64,000 nt of DNA from Acidithiobacillus ferrianus. GTDB taxonomy: Bacteria > Pseudomonadota > Gammaproteobacteria > Acidithiobacillales > Acidithiobacillaceae. Position numbers and translations under genes: made by a program. Of this stretch, positions 54,965-64,000 are shown piece by piece (positions within the stretch are counted from its first letter, which is position 1; every line of letters starts with the position of its first letter). A model generated the notes under the pieces. The model was given only the letters and a program-made list of their open reading frames with translations. It was not told where the DNA came from and searched no databases. Where the stretch lies: positions 124,001 to 188,000 of the forward strand of contig NZ_WNJL01000011.1 of assembly GCF_010378095.1 (NCBI RefSeq). The letters are read 5' to 3'.

Positions 54965-56432
54965 GTTTCTCTTTACCGACAACGATTGGACCTTCGCACG
55001 GATCGACGCGGTCACCGAGGAAATCGCCACTATCGCCGCCGAAGAGTTGCAGTTGGATACCTATCCCAACCAACTGGAGATCATCAGCGCCGAGCAGATG
55101 CTCGACGCCTACGCCTCCATCGGTTTACCGGTCTATTACGCCCACTGGTCTTTCGGCAAGCAGCGCGCCATCGAATCCGGTCAATACCGGCGCGGCGAGA
55201 TGGGTCTGGCCTACGAACTGGTCATTAACAGCAATCCCTGCATCAGCTACCTCATGGAAGAAAACACCATGACCATGCAGACCCTGGTGATCGCCCATGC
55301 CGCCTATGGACACAATGCGTTTTTCAAGAATAATGTCTTTTTTCAGCAATGGACCGATGCCGAAGGGATTCTCGACTATCTGGCGTTCGCCCAGCGCTAC
55401 ATCGCCCAGTGCGAGGAGCGCTACGGCATCGACACCGTCACCGACGTGCTGGATGCCGCCCACGCCATCAGCCGCAACGGGGTCGATCGCGCCCGTCGTC
55501 CGCGTCACCTCTCCGCCCGAGAAGAAGAGCACCGCCGCGAAGAGCGCGAGCGCTACCTGCAGCAGCAACTTTCGGAAATCTGGCGCACCCTCCCCCCGCA
55601 CAGCGCCGAACGGCCTCCGGAACCCACGGGCTTCCCGCCCGACCCACAGGAAAACCTGTTGTATTTCATCGAAAAAAACGCCCCTCATCTGGCGGGCTGG
55701 AAACGGGAAATCCTCCGTATCGTCCGCAAGATCGCCCAGTACCTCTACCCCCAGGGGCAAACGAAAATCATGAATGAGGGCTTCGCCTGCTTTGTGCATT
55801 ACCATATCCTGCACAGTCTGCATGCCAAGGGGCTGGTGACCGATGGCACCCTGCTGGAGTTTTACGCCAGCCATACCGCCGTCACCCTTCAGCCCGATTT
55901 CGATGACCCACGCTACACCGGCATCAATCCATACGCCCTCGGTTTCGCGATGTTTCAGGACATCAAACGGATCTGTCTGGCCCCCACGGAGGAGGACCGC
56001 GACTGGTTTGCCTTTGCCGGGGACCCCGACTGGCGCAAACAAATCCTCTTCGCCATGCGTGAATTCCGCGATGAGAGCTTTGTGTTGCAGTATCTCTCAC
56101 CCAAGGTCATGCGCGACCTGCGCCTGTTTGCCCTGAGCAATGATCCCAACGTAGCGACCTACCGGGTGAGCGCCATCCACGACGACTCCGGCTATCAATA
56201 TTTACGCCAGGCGCTCGCCCTGCAGATCGCCGAAAGCACCCGCCCTCCGGACATCCAGGTAGTATCGGTGGATCGCTGGGGAGATCGCCATCTGCGTTTG
56301 CGGGAGATGGGCGCCCAGCCCCTGGATCAAACCGAAGCCCAGAAGACCCTCAGTTTCGTACACGACCTCTGGGGATACGATGTCCATCTGGACATGGCCG
56401 ATAATTCCCTGAGCGAACCGTCGGCTTCCTGA
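54957..56432 (+). CDS. SpoVR-family protein (YcgB)
   Basis: A 491-residue member of the SpoVR/YcgB family. Diagnostic text includes GLPVYYAHWSFGKQ, LAYELVINSNPCISYLMEEN, AHAAYGHNAFFKNN and MNEGFACFVHYHI. ATG 54957 was chosen, within the end of yeaH. The family works with PrkA and YeaH by genetic association; its biochemical activity is unknown. Confidence 0.94.
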   Translation: MSKFLFTDNDWTFARIDAVTEEIATIAAEELQLDTYPNQLEIISAEQMLDAYASIGLPVYYAHWSFGKQRAIESGQYRRGEMGLAYELVINSNPCISYLMEENTMTMQTLVIAHAAYGHNAFFKNNVFFQQWTDAEGILDYLAFAQRYIAQCEERYGIDTVTDVLDAAHAISRNGVDRARRPRHLSAREEEHRREERERYLQQQLSEIWRTLPPHSAERPPEPTGFPPDPQENLLYFIEKNAPHLAGWKREILRIVRKIAQYLYPQGQTKIMNEGFACFVHYHILHSLHAKGLVTDGTLLEFYASHTAVTLQPDFDDPRYTGINPYALGFAMFQDIKRICLAPTEEDRDWFAFAGDPDWRKQILFAMREFRDESFVLQYLSPKVMRDLRLFALSNDPNVATYRVSAIHDDSGYQYLRQALALQIAESTRPPDIQVVSVDRWGDRHLRLREMGAQPLDQTEAQKTLSFVHDLWGYDVHLDMADNSLSEPSAS

Positions 56433-56459
56433 CGGCCGCGCTCTACCATGCCGATCTGT

Positions 56460-56476
56460 TGCACCATAGTAGTGCA
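56460..56476. promoter_or_regulatory. NtrC-type operator (first of tandem pair), porin-glnK-amtB2
   Basis: TGCACCATAGTAGTGCA. Centre about 116 bases upstream of the predicted start, 20 bases before the second site. Confidence 0.75.
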
Positions 56477-56479
56477 TCA

Positions 56480-56496
56480 TGCATCAATATGGTGCA
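56480..56496. promoter_or_regulatory. NtrC-type operator (second of tandem pair), porin-glnK-amtB2
   Basis: TGCATCAATATGGTGCA: one change in the first half. The two-turn spacing to the first site repeats the arrangement at 42376/42396. Confidence 0.7.
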
Positions 56497-56557
56497 AATC
56501 CGCACCCAATGCCCCGATGACTTTAATAAGCGCGTTGATTTTTAATCTATTATCACT

Positions 56558-56574
56558 TGGCACCAAGTTTGCTA
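56558..56574 (+). promoter_or_regulatory. Sigma-54 promoter of the porin-glnK-amtB2 operon
   Basis: TGGCACCAAGTTTGCTA preceded by T: a full -24/-12 match with correct spacing. Start expected near 56584, which rules out ATGs upstream of that point and supports ATG 56615 for the porin. Confidence 0.87.
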
Positions 56575-56614
56575 TGTGCTTCTTGTCACTGATAGACAGG
56601 GAGCGACCAAACCC

Positions 56615-58215
<1,601 letters not shown>

Positions 58216-58269
58216 CTCTGTTTTACCTCTTCAACCGCTCCTAAAACCCTATAAGGGAGGATTTTCCTC

Positions 58270-59574
58270 ATGTCAGTAGCTTGGCTGAATACCGGCGACA
58301 ATGCGTGGCAGCTTACCGCTGCAACGGTCGTCGGCTTACAAAGTGTTCCTGGGCTCGTCGTCCTGTACGCGGGCATCGTCAAAAAGAAATGGGCCATCAA
58401 CTCCGCTTTTATGGCTTTTTACGCCTTCGCCGCCGTATTGATCTCCTGGGTACTCTGGGCCTACAACATGGGTTTCGGCAAAGAATGGTTCCCCTTCGTC
58501 GGTCTGCCGCACCCCATCCTCACCATGCAGGATGAACTCACCCAGGCACTCATTCCGGCATCGAACACCACCGCCGCTTTCCCCATGTCCACCATGGTGT
58601 ACTTTCAGTTCGTTTTCGCCGCCATCACCCTGATCATCATGGCCGGCGCATTCCTCGGACGCATGAGCTTCAAGGCATGGATGATTTTCGTGCCGCTCTG
58701 GCTGACCTTTTCCTATACGGTGGGCGCGTTCAGCCTCTGGGGCGGCGGCTTTCTCTCCAGCCTCGGCGTCATCGACTACTCCGGTGGTTATGTCATCCAC
58801 CTCTCCGCGGGTATCGCCGGCTTCGTGGGCGCGGCGGTCATTGGTCCCCGTCTGGCGCGGGATCGCGAAAACTTCCAGCCCAATAACGTGCTGCTGATGC
58901 TGGTCGGTGCCGGTATTCTCTGGCTCGGCTGGAACGGTTTCAACGGCGGCGACCCCTACGCGGCGAGTCGCGATGCCGGGGCCGCGGTTCTGAACACCAA
59001 CATCGCCACCGCCGTCAGCGTGATCGTCTGGACCATCATGGACATCTTCTACTTCAAGAAGCCTTCGGTCATCGGCGCGGTGCAAGGCATGATCACCGGG
59101 CTGGTGGCGATCACCCCGGCGGCCGGCGTGGTAGATGGCTGGGGCGCGATTGCCATCGGTATCAGTTCCGGCATCATCCCCTGGCTCAGCATGAACCTGC
59201 TCGGCAAAACGGCGATCTTCCGCAAGGTGGATGACACCCTGGGGGTCTTCCACACCCACGCGGTAGCGGGTGTGCTGGGCGGCATCATGACCGGTTTACT
59301 GGCAACCAAGGCGGGCTGCGCCGCTTTCGCCCTGAGCACTCCGGGCGGCGCCATCGAGGGGAATTGGCATCAGGTCTGGCTGCAACTCATCGGTGCGGCC
59401 TTCATCATCGCGCTGAACCTCATAGTGACGTACATTCTGCTCAAGCTCATCAGCCTGATCGTGCCCCTGCGCATGTCCGAGGAGGAACTGCTGATCGGTG
59501 ATGACGCCGTCCACGGTGAAGAAGCCTACGCTTTCTATGGCGATGGTGAACGTCGACCGGTGACCGGTGACTGA
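58270..59574 (+). CDS. amtB: Ammonium transporter Amt (copy 2)
   Basis: A 434-residue Amt protein without a cleaved signal. It begins [20 protein letters not shown], with [15 protein letters not shown] carrying the first pore His and [22 protein letters not shown] the second. The cytoplasmic tail ([18 protein letters not shown]) suits PII contact. It is followed by a strong terminator. It clearly resembles copy 3 more than copy 1. Confidence 0.95.
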   Translation: MSVAWLNTGDNAWQLTAATVVGLQSVPGLVVLYAGIVKKKWAINSAFMAFYAFAAVLISWVLWAYNMGFGKEWFPFVGLPHPILTMQDELTQALIPASNTTAAFPMSTMVYFQFVFAAITLIIMAGAFLGRMSFKAWMIFVPLWLTFSYTVGAFSLWGGGFLSSLGVIDYSGGYVIHLSAGIAGFVGAAVIGPRLARDRENFQPNNVLLMLVGAGILWLGWNGFNGGDPYAASRDAGAAVLNTNIATAVSVIVWTIMDIFYFKKPSVIGAVQGMITGLVAITPAAGVVDGWGAIAIGISSGIIPWLSMNLLGKTAIFRKVDDTLGVFHTHAVAGVLGGIMTGLLATKAGCAAFALSTPGGAIEGNWHQVWLQLIGAAFIIALNLIVTYILLKLISLIVPLRMSEEELLIGDDAVHGEEAYAFYGDGERRPVTGD

Positions 59575-59602
59575 CCGTTTACCATAGGCGTTCTTCTGTA
59601 AC

Positions 59603-59631
59603 ACACGGCGGATTCATCCGCCGTGTTCTTT
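59603..59631 (+). terminator. Rho-independent terminator after amtB2
   Basis: Stem ACACGGCGGA / TCCGCCGTGT (10 bp) with TTCA loop, followed by T-rich TCTTTCT. It closes the porin-glnK-amtB2 operon. Confidence 0.85.
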
Positions 59632-59927
59632 CTGCCAAACAGGATGCGCGATGCACAGCATATTTAGGCTGTACTTTGGCGAATCACCATCCATCCGAAT
59701 GGAATCCATCTCTTCAAAAATATTTTGTAACGAAGCTTATAATACATTTACTTTACAGCATTTCAATCTATATCTCTTACCATGGGTATTACACGGATGC
59801 CTGTAACATCCACGAAACAGTCATTGCCGGGAAAAGCAGACGGACATCCGCCACATTTGCGAGCGAAACGCACGAGCATGCACATTCAACTCCATTGGTC
59901 ATGGAGATAAGAACGTCGAGGACAACA
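59632..59927. other. AT-rich leader of the PP2C signalling gene
   Basis: No supported gene. TATAAT at 59738-59743 is a good -10 box, but the -35 spacing is doubtful. A frame continuous with the downstream gene is open but lacks a ribosome site before 59928. No NtrC or sigma-54 signal was found, unlike the neighbouring units. Confidence 0.45.
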
Positions 59928-62489
59928 ATGGAAAGCGCAAGACTCTCTGAACGTGTTCCGGTTGGATCATTCTACAAAACAAATATTGAGGCCGTGGACG
60001 ATGTACGCAGCAAATACTTCATCGCGCTATGGATACCCGCGTTCTTGCTCATTATCGTCAGTGTAGGTATCTGGCAGACTTTTACCAATCACGCCCAATC
60101 ATCCGCCGCATTGCACCAATACCGGGCATACCTTGCCGAAGTGGAGCATTTGGAAAATAATACGATCGAGCCATCTTCCGCAATACAGCCCTTGCGCCGC
60201 TTCGCTAGCCGTCTACAGTCCATACGAAGTGATACAAATGGAGACTATGTCACCAACTTTGAGAAAAGTCTAGCCTATAATCAAGCCTTCAATACGGATT
60301 TATCGCAATTATTGCAAGGGAACCATAGTCACCGCTCCGTGGTGCGCGGCGTACTTGAGAAAGCCACACTATTTTACCAACAGCGAACCCAACATTACCT
60401 CAAAGACAGTCAACGATTCATCTTCGGCGGCGGGATCGCCATTTTCTTGGCGCTACTGTATGCCTGGCTGGGCATATTAAAGCCCATCGGCAGACAAAGC
60501 ATGGAGCGAGCGCTGGCGCTGGCGCGGGCTGGAGAATTTAATGAGGATGTCATCAATACCTCGCGGGTAATCATCATCGTTCTCGAATCGGATGGCAAAG
60601 TGGTTCTCGTCAACCACTATTTTCAAAGCCTGCTGCAATGGCCGCGCACGCAGATAGTGGGCCGGTCGATACTGGATCGTCTCTTTTTCTCTGAAGATCA
60701 TGACAGCGTCATCGCGCTGCTGGATGCCAGCGATCCGGAACAAATCGTCGAGATACCGATTTTAGATGCCACAGGCAATACGCTGATAGTGGCATGGACC
60801 GTGACGACCGTACGCGATGTGAGTGGTAAAGATCTGTTGCGTGTCGCCATGGGCGTAAATGTGACCGAACGCACCCAGGCCCAAAAAGCACAGCAGCTCA
60901 CTCTGCTCAGGGCGCAATCGTTGAGCGAGCGTCTCCAGGACGAGGCACAGCAAGCCGCCGAGCTTCACACGGCGTTTCTCGGTCCCCAGGACATCCAATT
61001 ACCGGGAGTGTCGGGTCTCGCCACGAGTATCAGCACCTCTGAAGTGGGTGGCGATTACCTCGATTGCTATGCCACCCGCGAGACCAGTGTGCTGGTACTG
61101 GGTGACGTCAGCGGACATGGACTCGCCGCGGGGAGTATCGTGGCTGTCGCCAAAACGGTCATCAACCAAATGCGCGCGGAAGGTATCGGTCATCCCGACC
61201 AGGTGTTGCGCCGTCTCAACAACACCATTCTGGAGGTGGCTCAGGGGCTACGTCTGATGACCATGATCTGCGCCGCGATAGATTTTCGTCGCGGAAGGCT
61301 TTACCTTGCGAACGCCGGCCAGCAATTTCCGTATCTCCAGAAACCGGATGGTACTTGGGAGATGCTGGAAATAGGCGGCTTACCACTCGGCCAGGAAATA
61401 AACCAGGAAATGCTGGTCAGCGAATTTGATCTCCCTTTAGGGAGCCGGTTACTCCTGATCAGTGATGGTTGGGTGGAAGAGAGCAACCCGGATGACGAGC
61501 CTTTCGGTTACGAGAGACTAGAGGCCGCACTCGAAGCATTTTCGTCTTTCGATGACCAGGTATTGCGCGACGCACTTCTTGATAAATTACGCAGTTTCTG
61601 CGAAAAAGACAATTTTGATGATGACCTCAGCCTGATCATCGTACGCCACGATGAGCGTTTTGATTCTCTGGAAAATACCCCTTCTGTATCCAAACAATTG
61701 GAAGTCGTACGGCTCTCCCAGGATTATTATACGCACGCGCGCATCTCTCCCAGAATATCACGCCAGCACACCGTTTTGTTGACGGATAATGACTGGCACC
61801 ATCTGCTTCCACAAATGAGTCGAGATGGCGTTCGTCGCGTATTGCAGTCCAGGGATACCTTCCTCACCAATCTTGGTTGGGATGCCCTTCTCGGCGCCCA
61901 TCGTGATACGAATGACGAGTTATTCACCTATCTCGGCATAGATACACCGATTCAGTTACCCATTACCGGATCATCCGACAAGGATGGAGTCCTCATGTCT
62001 CTGGAATCCTGGTTCCAGGAATCACAAATGAGTGATGCATGGATGGATATCGCCATACTGGTTGCCGATGAACTGCTGGAAAATGCGCTTTATGCGGCGC
62101 CAAGAGATGCCCGGGGTAACGCGCTTTATCCCAAAGGGGTCAAACGCGCACTAGGGGAAGACGAATATATATATCTACGCGCTGCCCGCAAAGATAACAT
62201 CCTGGCCATGCAAATGAGCGATAACTGGGGCACATTGACTCCGTCCATTTTTCTACAACGCCTCTCTGCGCACATTCATGGTCAGGGACTCATCGCCAAT
62301 CAAGGTGGCGGCGGTTTATATTTGCTTTGGCGATTCTCGAACTATCTTCAAATAAGGGTATTCCCCGGACGGGAAACCCGGGCCACGCTCTTTTTTGATT
62401 TGGACCACCCGCCCCGGGAAGATCGTTACCCTTCCTTCCAATTTCTTTATCATAGTGACACTTGCGAGTTCAATCATGACAAGCCTTGA
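59928..62489 (+). CDS. Membrane PAS / PP2C phosphatase with C-terminal HATPase (RsbU/SpoIIE-like)
   Basis: An 853-residue signalling protein. Helices at about 31-52 and 164-184 bracket a periplasmic helical sensor region. A PAS domain follows (about 210-315), then a PP2C/SpoIIE phosphatase (about 360-575; VGGDYLD, LGDVSGHGLAAG, NFDDDLSLIIVR). The C-terminal domain has histidine-kinase-like ATPase boxes (ELLENALYAAPRD about 715-727, QGGGGLYLLWRFSN about 792), as in anti-sigma kinases. It thus carries both the phosphatase and the kinase of a partner switch. ATG 59928 follows CGAGGA. It overlaps the STAS gene by 14 bases. Confidence 0.85.
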   Translation: MESARLSERVPVGSFYKTNIEAVDDVRSKYFIALWIPAFLLIIVSVGIWQTFTNHAQSSAALHQYRAYLAEVEHLENNTIEPSSAIQPLRRFASRLQSIRSDTNGDYVTNFEKSLAYNQAFNTDLSQLLQGNHSHRSVVRGVLEKATLFYQQRTQHYLKDSQRFIFGGGIAIFLALLYAWLGILKPIGRQSMERALALARAGEFNEDVINTSRVIIIVLESDGKVVLVNHYFQSLLQWPRTQIVGRSILDRLFFSEDHDSVIALLDASDPEQIVEIPILDATGNTLIVAWTVTTVRDVSGKDLLRVAMGVNVTERTQAQKAQQLTLLRAQSLSERLQDEAQQAAELHTAFLGPQDIQLPGVSGLATSISTSEVGGDYLDCYATRETSVLVLGDVSGHGLAAGSIVAVAKTVINQMRAEGIGHPDQVLRRLNNTILEVAQGLRLMTMICAAIDFRRGRLYLANAGQQFPYLQKPDGTWEMLEIGGLPLGQEINQEMLVSEFDLPLGSRLLLISDGWVEESNPDDEPFGYERLEAALEAFSSFDDQVLRDALLDKLRSFCEKDNFDDDLSLIIVRHDERFDSLENTPSVSKQLEVVRLSQDYYTHARISPRISRQHTVLLTDNDWHHLLPQMSRDGVRRVLQSRDTFLTNLGWDALLGAHRDTNDELFTYLGIDTPIQLPITGSSDKDGVLMSLESWFQESQMSDAWMDIAILVADELLENALYAAPRDARGNALYPKGVKRALGEDEYIYLRAARKDNILAMQMSDNWGTLTPSIFLQRLSAHIHGQGLIANQGGGGLYLLWRFSNYLQIRVFPGRETRATLFFDLDHPPREDRYPSFQFLYHSDTCEFNHDKP

Positions 62490-63612
62490 GGTAATCACGC
62501 GGCAACACGCAGCGGGGAAGACTGTGGTCAGTCTGCAGGGAGTCATTGACGCCGATGCCAAGGAACGACTAGAAGTCCTCCTTTCCATCGAGGATTCGGC
62601 CGTATTGGACTTTTCCGCCGTGCAGCGCGTCAACTCCATGGGACTCGCCATACTGCTCAATATATTGAAGCAGCTTCAGACCCAGGGGATAGCGGTTCAC
62701 GCGGAAGGAATGAACCGCATGACGGCCATGTTATTCAAGATGACGGGGCTCAATCAGTATCTCCAAAATCCGTCCGCTTCCGCCCCGGTGTGCGACACCC
62801 CCGCCCCGATAACTACCCGCACACCCACTGCGGTGCCCAGCGCACCCACAGACCCATCACCCAGTAGCCACTGGCGATTTTCGGTGAGCCTGCAGGATCG
62901 CGGACAATTGGAGTCCTGGTACTTTTTAAATACGCATTTGCAAAGACATTGGGGACACACCATTCGGCTGGAACCGCATTTTGGTGCCCTGGATCAAGAC
63001 CATGCGGCACCATTAGCCACCTCTGACATGGTGTTCGCCTCTCCTTTTGTGGCATGCGAACTCATCGACGAGGGATTTCTTCCGTTGATGGTTCCTTGTA
63101 GCGATCCCGAGGAAGCGGTTATCGTGCGACGCCGGGATGATGAAAGGAAAACTTGGGGTCACTTTACGCGACCAAAAATACTGACTGCGCGGATCGAAAG
63201 TTATGTATACCTGCTGGGCCGCATGCTCATTGACGAAACCGGGTATTCCTCCGACGACGCCAATTATTTATTCGTTGGCAATGACATGAAATCCATACAG
63301 ATGCTCCTGAAAAACATGGGAGATATCGCCATTCTGCCGCGCCAGACATTTTCCGGACTCGCTTCGATTACCCGCAGCACACTAGAGGTAATGGATGAAA
63401 GTCGAACAGATTTCGCCTATCACACGCTGTGTCTCTCCCCACACAGAAAATCTACAGTTCTCAAAGTCAAGGAACTCTTTTTGTCGCTAAAAAGTGATAC
63501 AAAAGGCCAGAATATATTGCGCGGGCTTGGCATCCACGACTGGCGAGAGCCCGCGCAGGAGGAAATCAGCATGCTCACCGAGGTATACCATAGATATGCG
63601 GGAAGCGGCTGA
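62476..63612 (+). CDS. STAS-domain protein fused to a PhnD-like binding domain
   Basis: A 378-residue protein with no signal peptide. Residues 1-105 form a STAS (anti-anti-sigma) domain; VLDFSAVQRVNSMGLAILL places the candidate phospho-Ser at 54. After a Pro/Thr linker (about 108-140), residues 140-378 resemble PhnD/periplasmic-binding-like proteins (LATSDMVFASPFVACELI, SDDANYLFVGNDMKSIQML, LRGLGIHDWREP). Translational overlap with the PP2C/HATPase gene makes it the probable substrate. A cytoplasmic binding-protein fold on a STAS protein is unusual. Confidence 0.75.
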   Translation: MTSLEVITRQHAAGKTVVSLQGVIDADAKERLEVLLSIEDSAVLDFSAVQRVNSMGLAILLNILKQLQTQGIAVHAEGMNRMTAMLFKMTGLNQYLQNPSASAPVCDTPAPITTRTPTAVPSAPTDPSPSSHWRFSVSLQDRGQLESWYFLNTHLQRHWGHTIRLEPHFGALDQDHAAPLATSDMVFASPFVACELIDEGFLPLMVPCSDPEEAVIVRRRDDERKTWGHFTRPKILTARIESYVYLLGRMLIDETGYSSDDANYLFVGNDMKSIQMLLKNMGDIAILPRQTFSGLASITRSTLEVMDESRTDFAYHTLCLSPHRKSTVLKVKELFLSLKSDTKGQNILRGLGIHDWREPAQEEISMLTEVYHRYAGSG

Positions 63613-63702
63613 TCAATTGACCTGTTCAATGAATGTTCATCGATAGATCACCTTATTTGACCTTATCATCGGCACAGCAATGGGTATTCAATGGAGGACT
63701 CT

Positions 63703-64000
63703 ATGTATTTGGCACACCCATCTTATCTCAGCCCAGGCGATACCGCATGGCAAATCACAGCGGCCACGCTCGTCGGGCTGCAGAGTGTCCCGGGCTTGGC
63801 CATTCTTTATGGTGGCGTCGTCAAGAAGAAGTGGGCACTCAACTCTGCAATGATGGTTTTTTATGCCTTTTCCGCCGTGCTCATTACTTGGATGCTGGTG
63901 GGTTTCAGCATTGCCTTCGGCAGTCCGGTACACCTCGGACCGGGAATACTTTCGGGCTTATTTGGCTGGCCACAGCCCGTGATGTCGGCGCTCGACAGTA
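63703..64000 (+). CDS. amtB: Ammonium transporter Amt (copy 3, partial)
   Basis: The first 99 residues of an Amt protein, cut by the window edge. The start [20 protein letters not shown], then [28 protein letters not shown], closely parallels copy 2 at 58270. ATG 63703 has GGAGG 5 bases upstream. No NtrC or sigma-54 site is visible in the 90 bases before it. Confidence 0.93.
   Translation, partial: MYLAHPSYLSPGDTAWQITAATLVGLQSVPGLAILYGGVVKKKWALNSAMMVFYAFSAVLITWMLVGFSIAFGSPVHLGPGILSGLFGWPQPVMSALDS

Noticed and set aside
41470..56496. Repeated TGCACCA...TGGTGCA words as a dispersed mobile or CRISPR-like repeat
   Set aside because: They are 17-base palindromes confined to promoter regions at fixed distance from sigma-54 promoters, fitting NtrC operators; there are no regular spacers.

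Overview
The window looks like a chromosome segment of a GC-rich, Gram-negative proteobacterium. Gene order (ftsX-ftsE-ftsY / rsmD-coaD; hemA-prfA-prmC-mutM; lolB-ispE-tRNA-Gln-prs), LolB, LPS-type ligase and NtrBC/sigma-54 control fit the gamma/beta side of the phylum. A Tad locus with an OmpA neighbour plus several amt genes would suit an Acidithiobacillus-like bacterium, but that genus is an inference. No prophage, insertion sequence or CRISPR array was seen.

Layout. 1-14.5 kb is core housekeeping: the cell-division ABC pair FtsEX and SRP receptor FtsY; RsmD, CoaD and a ferredoxin; a dynamin-like GTPase downstream of hemA-prfA-prmC-mutM; then a TPR lipoprotein, LolB, IspE, tRNA-Gln, Prs and tRNA-His. 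14.5-28.3 kb is an accessory, visibly AT-richer island: a LuxR-type regulator and an OmpA protein, then a Tad/Flp-type pilus or secretion locus. It holds two small Flp-like pilins, TadG/TadE-type pseudopilins, a CpaB-like protein, a secretin and an FHA-fused TadA ATPase. It ends with a pesticin-like muramidase and an LprI-like protein. Genes for the inner-membrane platform (TadB/TadC), TadZ and the prepilin peptidase are not in the window. 28.3-38.7 kb is mixed housekeeping and envelope: family-4 UDG, Uup, a class B PBP with two small membrane proteins, an O-antigen-ligase-like protein, tRNA-Pro, a polyprenyl diphosphate synthase and a FimV-like TPR protein.

38.8-64 kb is a nitrogen-stress island. 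It begins with glnG(ntrC)-glnL(ntrB). Seven NtrC-type operators (consensus TGCACCAnnnTGGTGCA) and six GG-N10-GC sigma-54 promoters lie in its intergenic spaces. They face glnLG, the Anbu proteasome-like peptidase, the circularly permuted ATP-grasp / alpha-E / transglutaminase operon, prkA, amtB1-yeaH-spoVR, and a porin-glnK-amtB2 operon. One sigma-54 promoter (49680) has no gene after it. Instead it is followed by a roughly 66-nt segment with a 5' hairpin, an exposed CUCCUCCU stretch and a rho-independent terminator: a candidate undescribed nitrogen-regulated small RNA. The island ends with a membrane PAS/PP2C phosphatase that also carries a kinase-like ATPase domain, a STAS protein with a PhnD-like binding domain, and a third amt gene. 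This arrangement suggests a partner-switching signalling module tied to ammonium transport.
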